Shown here piece by piece: positions 17,572-24,665 of a DNA stretch of 64,000 nt (the first letter of the stretch is position 1; the number at the start of each line of letters is the position of its first letter). The stretch is from CAZKNF01 sp964554105 (GTDB taxonomy: Bacteria > Bacteroidota > Rhodothermia > Rhodothermales > VXPQ01): NCBI GenBank assembly GCA_964554105.1, contig CAZKNF010000009.1:1-64000 (forward strand), read 5' to 3'. The notes beneath the pieces were generated by a model. That model was not told the DNA's origin. It ran no database searches and saw nothing but the letters and a program-made list of their open reading frames with translations. A program made the translations under genes and the position numbers.

Positions 17572-18984
17572 ATGGCAAGAAGTATACGACGTCTGTCTGC
17601 AAGTCTCGTGCTGGGGCTCGTTTCTCTCCTGGCGACATCTGCCAGCGCACAGGTCCACTTCGAAGACTGTGCGTCCGTGACGGGAGGCAACGCCAACATC
17701 GTCATACCCTTGTCGATCGAGCCGACGGTCGATGGTGCAGCGCTCGCAGCGGGTGACGAGATTGCGGTATTCACGCCGGAGGGGCTCTGCGCGGGAACCG
17801 CAACGTGGACCGGTGGAAGTATTTCGGTCGCAGCCTGGCTGGACGATCTGATTACTCCCGAGGTCGACGGATTCATCCCGGGTGATTCGATCACGTACAG
17901 GGTCTGGGATGCATCCGCCGGCGAGGAGCTAGCATTCGTCAGCGTGGAATATGCGTCTGATCAGCCGTTTTATCGGACGGACGGAAAATACGGCGCGAAC
18001 TCCATTTACGCACTGTCGACGTTCTCGGCAACGAGGGACGAGCCATACCATCCGGCTGAATACCATGCCTCGACGCTCGAGGATTCTGAGGTCGAGATCG
18101 AAGTCGCCATCGATCTAGACGGCGAGTTCTCGGTAGAAATTCCTCGGTTACCGTCCCATGGCGCTGCCACAGTGAAAGAGAACCACATCATATATGTCCC
18201 TGAGCTGGATTTCCACGGCCGCGACACCCTGATGTACAGCGTCCGGAACACGATTGGCGATTCGGCCAGCGCCGTCGTGATAATCGACGTCGCCGCCGTC
18301 GACGATGCCCCGTATTTTCCTGAGGACGATGCATTAAATTTCCCGGAGAATGGTGCGGAGATCGTCCTTGTAGATCCGTCGACTGGTGAGCTGGGTTCTC
18401 CGGATTCATATTTTACGATCGACTGGAGCGAGGCGGTCGACGTCGACGGCGATCCGATAGAGTATCTATGGGAGCTCTCAGCGTCGGAGGAATTCTCGGA
18501 GACCGTATTATCCATGTCCGCAGGTGAAAAGCGGAAGCTCAAGGTGGGCTTTGACGTGCTCGCTGCATTGTGGACTAATGACGACGTCGAAGATGAACCA
18601 TCGAGAACGTTTTATCACCGTGTGACGGCGGCCGCGGCCGAGCAGTCAGTAGTAAGTGATGCTCGAATCGTGACCTTTGTGCGGAGTACAAGCTCGGGTT
18701 CGGGCGACCCAGAGCACCCTACTCGGTTCAGTCTGGATCAGAACTACCCGAACCCTTTCAATCCACAGACGACGATATCGTACACGCTCGACGAGACCGC
18801 GTTTGTTAGACTGACGGTCTACGATGTTATCGGAAAGGAGATCGCTACACTGGTTTCCGAGGAAAAGCCGTCGGGGGATCACCGCCTGACGTTCGAGGCG
18901 GGCAGATTGAACAGCGGCGTGTATGTCTACAGGATAGAAGCGGGAGACCATACCGCTATGAAGCGAATGGTGCTCTTGAAGTGA
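17572..18984 (+). CDS. Secreted protein with type IX secretion C-terminal sorting domain
   Basis: 470 residues. A signal peptide (RLSASLVLGLVSLLATSASAQ) is followed by a domain of unknown fold (about 25-150), then an Ig/cadherin-like repeat (about 165-245; HGAATVKENHIIYVPELDFHG, the pattern of Big_9/cadherin-like domains) and a second Ig-like segment to about 375. The C-terminus is a type A sorting domain: FSLDQNYPNPFNPQTTISY, VYDVIGKEIATLV, GVYVYRIEAGD and a final basic end. Sorting domains of this type direct export across the outer membrane by the type IX system and surface attachment. Its position after two response regulators suggests, but does not prove, that it is one of their targets. 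Confidence 0.9.
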   Translation: MARSIRRLSASLVLGLVSLLATSASAQVHFEDCASVTGGNANIVIPLSIEPTVDGAALAAGDEIAVFTPEGLCAGTATWTGGSISVAAWLDDLITPEVDGFIPGDSITYRVWDASAGEELAFVSVEYASDQPFYRTDGKYGANSIYALSTFSATRDEPYHPAEYHASTLEDSEVEIEVAIDLDGEFSVEIPRLPSHGAATVKENHIIYVPELDFHGRDTLMYSVRNTIGDSASAVVIIDVAAVDDAPYFPEDDALNFPENGAEIVLVDPSTGELGSPDSYFTIDWSEAVDVDGDPIEYLWELSASEEFSETVLSMSAGEKRKLKVGFDVLAALWTNDDVEDEPSRTFYHRVTAAAAEQSVVSDARIVTFVRSTSSGSGDPEHPTRFSLDQNYPNPFNPQTTISYTLDETAFVRLTVYDVIGKEIATLVSEEKPSGDHRLTFEAGRLNSGVYVYRIEAGDHTAMKRMVLLK

Positions 18985-19054
18985 TGAAGCCGTCCAGATG
19001 GATGGTATAAATGTCAGGGGCCGGCGCGCCGTGTTCGAAACGACTGTGTGCTGG

Positions 19055-19333
19055 TCAGAAGATGGGTTGTCCGGGATAGTTCTCCGGAAGTATGCTCGAA
19101 CCATTTCCCATTCGGCCGTGCCGATGTTGGTATCCGTGGAGCAGCCCCCGCACGAAATATCTCGCTTCAATGGGATTGCACTTCAAGACGGTACCATCGC
19201 TCATGAAGATCTCAGCGTGGGAAGAAAAGAGCCGGTAATGGTCTACCAGTCCGCTGTTGAACGAAAGCTGGAGGAGCCGCTCAAGCGACATTCCATGGAT
19301 GTCCAGCTTCGAATTACCCTCTGTAGAGGACAT
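19055..19333 (-). CDS. Small uncharacterised protein, paralogue of the 12.4 kb gene
   Basis: 92 residues, not recognised from any named family. Support for a real gene comes from its alignment with the protein at 12447-13010: LVD-, then G-VL, EA--F and LL-G in the same order over about 40 residues with one gap. It contains the single domain only and lacks the C-terminal half of the paralogue. A start at ATG 19291 is also possible. It lies on the minus strand downstream of response regulator 3 and converges with the cargo gene. A phased GCGC array lies between it and the regulator, matching the arrangement at 13 kb. Confidence 0.45.
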   Translation of the reverse strand: MSSTEGNSKLDIHGMSLERLLQLSFNSGLVDHYRLFSSHAEIFMSDGTVLKCNPIEARYFVRGLLHGYQHRHGRMGNGSSILPENYPGQPIF

Positions 19334-19510
19334 AGTGAACCGAAAGAAGGGATGAGTGCGCAGCCCACGGCGATCGTTGCAAACGGCTGCATCGGGAAGA
19401 TCGGAAGCTTCGCTTCAAACGGCTATGTATCTCCGGCTATACTTGCTCAGTAAAAAAGCAATGAGAAGTCGATACGGGGGACTATTTGGCAGGGGGCCTG
19501 ATGGCAATCG

Positions 19511-19547
19511 GCGCATGTCGCATGCGCTGAAAGCGCATTTATGGCGC
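19511..19547. repeat. Phased inverted-repeat array, copy 2
   Basis: Half-sites GCGCAT (19511), ATGCGC (19522), GCGCAT (19533) and GCGC (19544) start exactly 11 bases apart, with spacers gtcgc, tgaaa and ttatg, and alternate in orientation. The central ATGCGC-N5-GCGCAT unit is the same as in the copy at 13277. It lies between the stop of response regulator 3 and the start of the small gene on the minus strand. It is either an operator with several sites on one DNA face or a branched hairpin; no T tract follows on either strand, so a simple terminator is unlikely. Confidence 0.65.
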
Positions 19548-19673
19548 TGATGCGAGGTGCGCGGGTGAGGGGCGGGCGTTCGAATTGGGGCCGACGTGGC
19601 GTACGGAGGATGTGGAAAGAGGCGGCGCTGCTTGTAGACGGCAATAGGGATGTGCGTACGTTATACGCAGCCT

Positions 19674-20369
19674 TTATCCCTGACTCCATCGAAGCGCGTA
19701 TTGGAGGAGCTCGCCTACGGTCTGAAGACCCAATTTCTCCTTGGCACGCCGGCGGTAGGTTTCTACGGTCTTCGCTTCGATGCGAAGCTGCTCGGTGATC
19801 TCAGCAACCGAATATCCTTCGCCAAGGAGAGTAAACACGGTAAGCTCTCGTTCCGTCAGCTCATCGATCGCAAATCCGGGCGAAGCGACTTGCCTGAAGG
19901 AGCTCTTGTTCAGAATGCTCGACGCCATATTCTGGCTGAGGTAAATCTCACCTCGGTGCACGCGGAGGATGGCATCCACGAGATCCTGTACCGAGTCGCT
20001 TTTCATTACGTACCCCGAGGCGCCGGCTCGGAGCGCTTTCTCGGCGTAAATTTTTTCGTCGTACATGGAATACACGACGACCTGAACGTCCGGATAGTCG
20101 GCGCGGACTTCCTCGACCAGGTCGAGCCCGTGAATATCCGTGAGGGAAATATCGATGATGGCGACGTCGGGCCGCACCTGCTCCATCAGGAGACGAGTCT
20201 CTTTGGCAGACGCAGCCCCCCCGCAGAGCTCCATACCCAGTTTAGAATTGATCGTCCGTGCAAGCGCCTCGCGAATTGCCGGATGATCGTCGGAGATCGT
20301 AACGCGAATACGGTTCCCCACGCCTGATTCCGACCGAACAGTCGGAGATGGAGGGAGAGATTGCGGCAT
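19674..20369 (-). CDS. NarL/FixJ-family response regulator 3
   Basis: 231 residues, the same length as regulator 1 and clearly its paralogue. The receiver has TISDDHPAIREAL, phospho-acceptor Asp in VAIIDISLTDIHG and VMKSDS; the helix-turn-helix is LTERELTVFTLLGEGYSVAEI with recognition helix EAKTVETYRRRAKEKLGL. ATG at 20369 is chosen because it gives a domain start matching regulator 1; the open frame continues 75 codons upstream without domain-like sequence. It stands opposite to the other two regulators with no kinase beside it. It probably shares the 13.6 kb kinase and the same DNA targets as regulator 1. Confidence 0.93.
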   Translation of the reverse strand: MPQSLPPSPTVRSESGVGNRIRVTISDDHPAIREALARTINSKLGMELCGGAASAKETRLLMEQVRPDVAIIDISLTDIHGLDLVEEVRADYPDVQVVVYSMYDEKIYAEKALRAGASGYVMKSDSVQDLVDAILRVHRGEIYLSQNMASSILNKSSFRQVASPGFAIDELTERELTVFTLLGEGYSVAEITEQLRIEAKTVETYRRRAKEKLGLQTVGELLQYALRWSQG

Positions 20370-20621
20370 AAGCCTTTTGTCGAGTCGATTCTCGGTGGCT
20401 AACACTGTAAAGCGCGAGCCCGCAAAACAAAGCCGCGGACGATGAGAGCGCGCTTGGTTAGGAATCGGAACTCTAACGACAAACTTAAATGCAGCACCGT
20501 TACGAAAGGGCACGAACAGTTCTGAGATACGTCCGTTGCACGTCGAGAAAGTCGCCCCGGCTGCGAGTGCATTTCGGACGGGCGAATGCAGCAATAATCA
20601 GCAATTAACAGTTCAGTCTTA

Positions 20622-21206
20622 ATGCTTCAATCTACTCGGGTATTCAGCCTCTGCATCGTCGTTCTCCTGACGTTAAGTGCGTGCGATTCGGACTCAATCA
20701 ATGATGATGATCAGAACGGTCCACAGCTTGGTCAGCAATTCAGCCTCGAGATCTCTGGAGATGTCGAACAGACGATGGATGGGTCGGCCTTTTTCGGGGA
20801 AGCCGACGATCCAGACACCGGAGCAGAGATTTTCGCTATATATCTGACCGAATCCGATGGAGCAACCGGGGGCGCGGCGATGTGGGCGGTAGTCGGCCGT
20901 GCGGGCGATCGCCCCGGCACCGGGACATACTCTTTCGTCGATGCGAGTGAGGAAGATGAGTATCCGGCAGATGAATTCGTTCTGTCTGCCTCGATCGGCT
21001 CAAATGCGACCGACGTGTCGACGTTTGTTTCTCAAGGCGGAGAGCTCACCATCACCGAGTCGAGCAGCAACCGAGTCGAAGGGACTATCGACGTCGATGC
21101 GACGGGCTTTCGTGTTGTGGATGACGAGGTTGAGGAGCTAAGTGTGACCATCGTCGGATCGTTCGAAGCAATTGGAAGCTCGGACATCTTCGTTCCGGGC
21201 TTATAG
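20622..21206 (+). CDS. Uncharacterised lipoprotein
   Basis: 194 residues. Signal peptide with a lipobox ending LSAC (Cys 21), followed by an acidic linker (DSDSINDDDQ). The mature part is acidic and predicted beta-rich (EIFAIYLTESDG, GTYSFVD, GELTITESSSNRVEGTIDVDATG), resembling small beta-sandwich outer-membrane lipoproteins common in this phylum. It is divergent from response regulator 3 with 252 bases between them, a shared regulatory region. The function is unknown. Confidence 0.8.
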   Translation: MLQSTRVFSLCIVVLLTLSACDSDSINDDDQNGPQLGQQFSLEISGDVEQTMDGSAFFGEADDPDTGAEIFAIYLTESDGATGGAAMWAVVGRAGDRPGTGTYSFVDASEEDEYPADEFVLSASIGSNATDVSTFVSQGGELTITESSSNRVEGTIDVDATGFRVVDDEVEELSVTIVGSFEAIGSSDIFVPGL

Positions 21207-21247
21207 TTTTCCTGCGCCGGTTTCTTACGGAAAAGCCGCCTCGGCGA

Positions 21248-21799
21248 TCATCCGTTGCCGTCCCGCTTTCCGAGGTGCTCAATCAGGACCGGAAACCAGC
21301 ACGAGTAGCGCGCTCGGTCGTCGCGAAGGTCCTCCTCGATCTCTTCGAGAGCGGCCCAACGCCAATCGACCACTTCGTCGAGATTTGGTACGGGGACGGC
21401 GGTCGTCGTGCCTCCGAAAACGTGGTCGTATTCATACTCAATGAGTCCGTTCGCGAATTCGGCGCGGTAGATGAACTCAAAAAGCGGCTGCAGCTCGACG
21501 TCCAGGCCCATCTCTTCACGGATCCTCCGCACCGCTGCATCTAGCGCGGCCTCGTTCGGTCGCGGATGAGTACAGCACGCGTTCGACCAGAGCCCGCCGG
21601 AGTGATACTTGGCCGGATTGCGCTGCTGCAAGAGCATTTCGCCACGCGAGTTAAAGAGGACGACTGAACAGGCGCGGTGGAGGAGCCCTTGTTGGTGTGC
21701 CTCCAACTTCTCTGCCCTTCCGACCGGCGCGTCGTCGGAATCGACGAGGATGACGTACTCCAAGTCGCCGCGTGCATCAGATATGTTCGTGTTCATCAT
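21248..21799 (-). CDS. idi: Isopentenyl-diphosphate delta-isomerase, type 1
   Basis: Interconverts isopentenyl and dimethylallyl diphosphate for isoprenoid synthesis. The Nudix-fold type 1 features are visible: HRACSVVLFNSRGEMLLQQR, the catalytic Cys in SNACCTHP, the Nudix helix (AAVRRIREEMGL) and the acidic metal-binding EYEYDHVF. 183 residues is the normal bacterial length. It converges with the lipoprotein gene, 41 bases apart, and has no pathway neighbours here. Confidence 0.95.
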   Translation of the reverse strand: MMNTNISDARGDLEYVILVDSDDAPVGRAEKLEAHQQGLLHRACSVVLFNSRGEMLLQQRNPAKYHSGGLWSNACCTHPRPNEAALDAAVRRIREEMGLDVELQPLFEFIYRAEFANGLIEYEYDHVFGGTTTAVPVPNLDEVVDWRWAALEEIEEDLRDDRARYSCWFPVLIEHLGKRDGNG

Positions 21800-22087
21800 C
21801 CGTGACCGTCAATTTAGAACTTGCCGAATGCAGACTTCGGTGGCCGTGTGCGGGCGTATTATACCCGGGAGATCGGCGCCCGGATCGGTTCCGGCGTTAC
21901 GAGATACAATCGGCCGACATCCTCGCACCGCTTGTGCGGCTGAAAATACGCGGGCTGGGTGAGCCGCGGTTCCGGACCAAACGCATTGCCGTATCCGCGT
22001 TTATTGTCTACGGCAGGTTTGTGCTGAAGCCTTTCTAAGAGGCTCCTATACAGAAGGAGAAACGGGCATAAAGAAGAGCCGATCGCA

Positions 22088-22107
22088 GAAAAGCAAATTT
22101 GCTTTTC
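22088..22107. repeat. Perfect 20-base palindrome
   Basis: gaaaagcaaatttgcttttc is its own reverse complement over all 20 bases, in the AT-rich stretch between idi and the DUF1801 gene. It has no loop, so a dimeric protein site is more natural than a hairpin. No partner is identified. Confidence 0.5.
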
Positions 22108-22121
22108 ATACTGATAGATGA

Positions 22122-22336
22122 GAAAATCAAGAAGCTAGGCGATTAGCGGGGCGCGATGCCAGCCGGCTCCGTGTGTTGGTCAAGGAAACCGATTCCGAAA
22201 TAAGAAGGAAACCGATTCCGAAATAAAGACCAGGCGTGCCATCGACTTCCACGCCGGCGAGAAGATAGACGGGGAGGCGTTGAAGGCTCTCGTTCGCACC
22301 GCCGCGAGCCTGAACGAGTCCACAGCTGAAAGCTAA
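22122..22336 (+). pseudogene. Possible gene remnant broken by a 23-base tandem duplication
   Basis: Reading in two frames joined at the duplication gives a coding-like peptide: RLAGRDASRLRVLVKETDSEI, then KTRRAIDFHAGEKIDGEALK and ALVRTAASLNESTAES with a TAA at 22334. The unit at 22182-22204 is repeated at 22205-22227, a 23-base duplication that shifts the frame and creates an early stop. If one copy is removed, the frame runs from a stop at 22119 to 22336, with no clear start codon. The parent family is not recognised. It may be a decayed tail of a gene, or noncoding DNA that happens to read well. Confidence 0.3.
22182..22227. repeat. Two tandem copies of a 23-base unit
   Basis: The unit begins aaggaaaccgattccgaaat and occurs twice back to back with at most one base change at its end. 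It lies inside the possible gene remnant and is the likely cause of its frameshift. Confidence 0.8.
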
Positions 22337-22394
22337 TCCACGCAATGAAATCGAAGGCGCGAAAAGGAAAGTAAAAGAATAGGGAGTGAACGCA

Positions 22395-22862
22395 ATGGCC
22401 AAGAAAAAGTCCAAGAAGTCGAAGGCGGCAAAGAAGGCCGCCGCCGAGCCGGGCGCTGCACAGCCAACGCTCCTCTCAGGTGGCAACCCTCAGATCCCGA
22501 AGGCTGACGGCGACGCCCCAGTCCAGGCCTACATCGCAGCGATGCCGGGCTGGAAAAGCGACGCCGGGCGCCGACTCGACGCGCTCATCGTGCGCACCGT
22601 CCCCGACGTGCGTAAAGCAGTAAAGTGGAACTCCCCCTTCTATGGCATCGAAGGTCAGGGCTGGTTCCTCAGTTATCACTGCTTCACGAAGTACATTAAA
22701 GTGGCTTTCTTCCGCGGCAGGTCACTGCGTCCTCTCCCGCCCGTTGAATCCAAGGACAAGGAGACGCGCTACTTTCACATCCACGAGGACGACCAGCTCG
22801 ACGAGGAGCTCGTGGCAGGTTGGATTCGGCAGGCGTCGGAGCTGCCCGGCTGGGTCCCGTAG
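22395..22862 (+). CDS. DUF1801-family protein
   Basis: 155 residues. A Lys/Ala-rich tail (residues 1-25) precedes a DUF1801 (YdhG-like) domain: VQAYIAAMPGWKSDAGRRLD, VRKAVKWNSPFYGIEGQGWF and FRGRSLRPLPPVESKDKETRY. Some members of this fold were described as iron-chaperone-like, but most are uncharacterised. ATG at 22395 is chosen because gggag lies eight bases upstream; an in-frame GTG at 22386 overlaps it. The basic tail could bind nucleic acid or acidic partners. A terminator hairpin follows 45 bases after the stop. Confidence 0.85.
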   Translation: MAKKKSKKSKAAKKAAAEPGAAQPTLLSGGNPQIPKADGDAPVQAYIAAMPGWKSDAGRRLDALIVRTVPDVRKAVKWNSPFYGIEGQGWFLSYHCFTKYIKVAFFRGRSLRPLPPVESKDKETRYFHIHEDDQLDEELVAGWIRQASELPGWVP

Positions 22863-22907
22863 CGCCGGCATATCCAGCAAGATCGGCACCTATTCCGCGA
22901 CCGGTTG

Positions 22908-22952
22908 AAAAAAAGCCCCTATCCCTCGATGAACAAGGGTATAGGGGCTTTT
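22908..22952. terminator. Bidirectional rho-independent terminator
   Basis: A stem of at least 9 base pairs (agcccctat with ataggggct), extended inward by ccct/aggg around one bulged base. On the minus strand it is followed by seven T and terminates the tRNA-Ala transcript; on the plus strand four T follow and it can end the DUF1801 transcript. Confidence 0.8.
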
Positions 22953-22975
22953 GTGTATCGAGGGCTTATGTGATG

Positions 22976-23048
22976 TGGAGCCAAGGGGAGTCGAACCCCT
23001 GACCTCTACAATGCCATCGTAGCGCTCTACCAGCTGAGCTATGGCCCC
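22976..23048 (-). tRNA. tRNA-Ala(GGC)
   Basis: 73 bases fold into a full cloverleaf: acceptor GGGGCCA/TGGCTCC, D arm with AGCTCAGCTGGTAGAGC, anticodon stem CTACG/TGTAG with loop ATGGCAT (anticodon GGC) and T arm with GGTTCGACTCC. The G3-U70 pair, the main alanine identity element, is present, and the discriminator base is A. The 3' CCA is not encoded. Confidence 0.97.
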
Positions 23049-23104
23049 TCAACGTCAAGCAATCACGCGGCAGGCGGGTGGGCGGTTCCATCCTCACTTC
23101 ATCT

Positions 23105-24664
23105 TCATTCCTTCGAGGCTGGACCGGCGGGGATGGATGAATCGGATCTTCGAGATGCGATAATTGCCCAGATCCACAAGCCGATGCATAAGAAGCCGAG
23201 GATCGCCGCGGCGGGGCGGTTGAAGAATGCCAGCGGACTGCCGTCGGCCGCCGTCAAAATTTGAATGAATCGCTCCTCCAGTGGACCCCCGAGAATGATT
23301 CCCAGAACGACCGGTCCGAGAGGCACGTCGAACCGCTCGAGCGCGAATCCAAGGAGGCCCATTCCGAGCATGATACCTACGTCGAAGTTGCTGCTATTGA
23401 TGGCATACGCACCGACGATGCAGAGCAGGAGGATGATCGGCATCAGAATACGCTGCGGTACGCGGACGACGCGTGCGCCGCCCTTGATAGCCAGCAGGCC
23501 GACCGGAATCAGCACGAGATTGGCAACGATGAATATCATGTAGATGCTGTAGACGAGGCCGGCTTGCTCTGCAAAGATGTCCGGACCGGGGTTCAGGTTC
23601 TTCATCAACAATACGCCGATCACGATAGCCGTGATCGAATCGCCGGGGATGCCGAAGACGAGGGCGGGAATCCAGCTCCCCGCAAGCGCGGAGGAATTCG
23701 CTGCCGTGGCATCCGAGATGCCGTCGGCGGATCCTTCCCCGTACTCTTCCGGTGTCTTGCTGGCGCGCTTGGACGCGGCAAGAGAGACCCACGATGCGAT
23801 GTCGGCACCGGCACCGGGGAGCATGCCGACGAACGAGCCGATCACGCCGGAGCGGAGCGTGTGTCTGGTGCGGCGCCGCACGAGACCGGCCGCAGGCTTC
23901 AGGATATCGACGATCGGTGCGATTAGATAACGAGCGGTAAACGTCCGTGTCTGTGTCTGTGCCGGCGGGTTCGGGATGCTCGCGCCTCCGCGGCCGAGCA
24001 GATTGTTGAGCACCTCGGAAAATCCGAAGAGCCCGATCATTGCAGGTATGAAATTGATGCCCTGGAAGAGCTGGGGCTGGCCGAAGGTGAATCGCGCCTG
24101 CGTGTGGACGGCGCTGAGTCCGACCGTCGCCAACAACAGGCCCACCAGCATCCCGAGAGAAGCTTTGCTCAAGGATCCGCGGGAGACGACGACGGCGGAA
24201 CTCAGTCCCAGGAGGTACAGCCAGAAATATTCCGCAATGCTGAAAACGGCGGCAATTCGGGCTAACTGGTGCCCCATCGCCATGAGTACGACGGCACCGA
24301 AGAGTCCGCCCATCACGCTCGAGAGCAGGGCTACGCCGAGGGCATACTCGGATTTCCCCTGGCGGGTCAGTGCATAGGCATCGTCGACGTAGGCCGCCGA
24401 TGCCGGCGTTCCCGGGATCCGGAGGAGGGTCGTGGGAAGATCTCCTGCGAAAATTGCGCAGGCCACCATGGTTACGATGCCTGCGAGTGCAGGCACCGGC
24501 TCGAGCCAGTAGGTGAGCGGAATGAACAGCGCGACGGACATGGTCGCCGTGAGCCCCGGCATCGCGCCCATGAATACGCCGTACATCGCGGATCCAACGA
24601 TGATGGCCAGCACCTCGGGTGTGAGGATCACCTGCTGAAATGCCTGGAACAGCGCCTCGCTCAT
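23105..24664 (-). CDS. tctA: Tripartite tricarboxylate transporter, large membrane subunit TctA
   Basis: 519 residues with about 12 hydrophobic segments. The family signature region near the N-terminus is present (GVFMGAMPGLTATMSVALFIP and PTTLLRIPGTPASAAY), as is its second copy (GSFVGMLPGAGADIASWVSL and ALVFGIPGDSITAIVIG). It forms the inner-membrane channel of a TTT system driven by an ion gradient. Its start lies one base after the stop of the fused TctC-TctB gene, so the two are coupled. It ends the five-gene minus-strand operon headed by the SDR gene at 29 kb, which suggests a sugar acid such as L-fuconate as substrate. Confidence 0.95.
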   Translation of the reverse strand: MSEALFQAFQQVILTPEVLAIIVGSAMYGVFMGAMPGLTATMSVALFIPLTYWLEPVPALAGIVTMVACAIFAGDLPTTLLRIPGTPASAAYVDDAYALTRQGKSEYALGVALLSSVMGGLFGAVVLMAMGHQLARIAAVFSIAEYFWLYLLGLSSAVVVSRGSLSKASLGMLVGLLLATVGLSAVHTQARFTFGQPQLFQGINFIPAMIGLFGFSEVLNNLLGRGGASIPNPPAQTQTRTFTARYLIAPIVDILKPAAGLVRRRTRHTLRSGVIGSFVGMLPGAGADIASWVSLAASKRASKTPEEYGEGSADGISDATAANSSALAGSWIPALVFGIPGDSITAIVIGVLLMKNLNPGPDIFAEQAGLVYSIYMIFIVANLVLIPVGLLAIKGGARVVRVPQRILMPIILLLCIVGAYAINSSNFDVGIMLGMGLLGFALERFDVPLGPVVLGIILGGPLEERFIQILTAADGSPLAFFNRPAAAILGFLCIGLWIWAIIASRRSDSSIPAGPASKE

Positions 24665-24665
24665 C

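Noticed and set aside
18998..19453. Plus-strand open frame of 151 codons after the cargo gene
   Set aside because: The minus-strand frame at 19055-19333 aligns with a second protein in the window; the plus frame has no such support.
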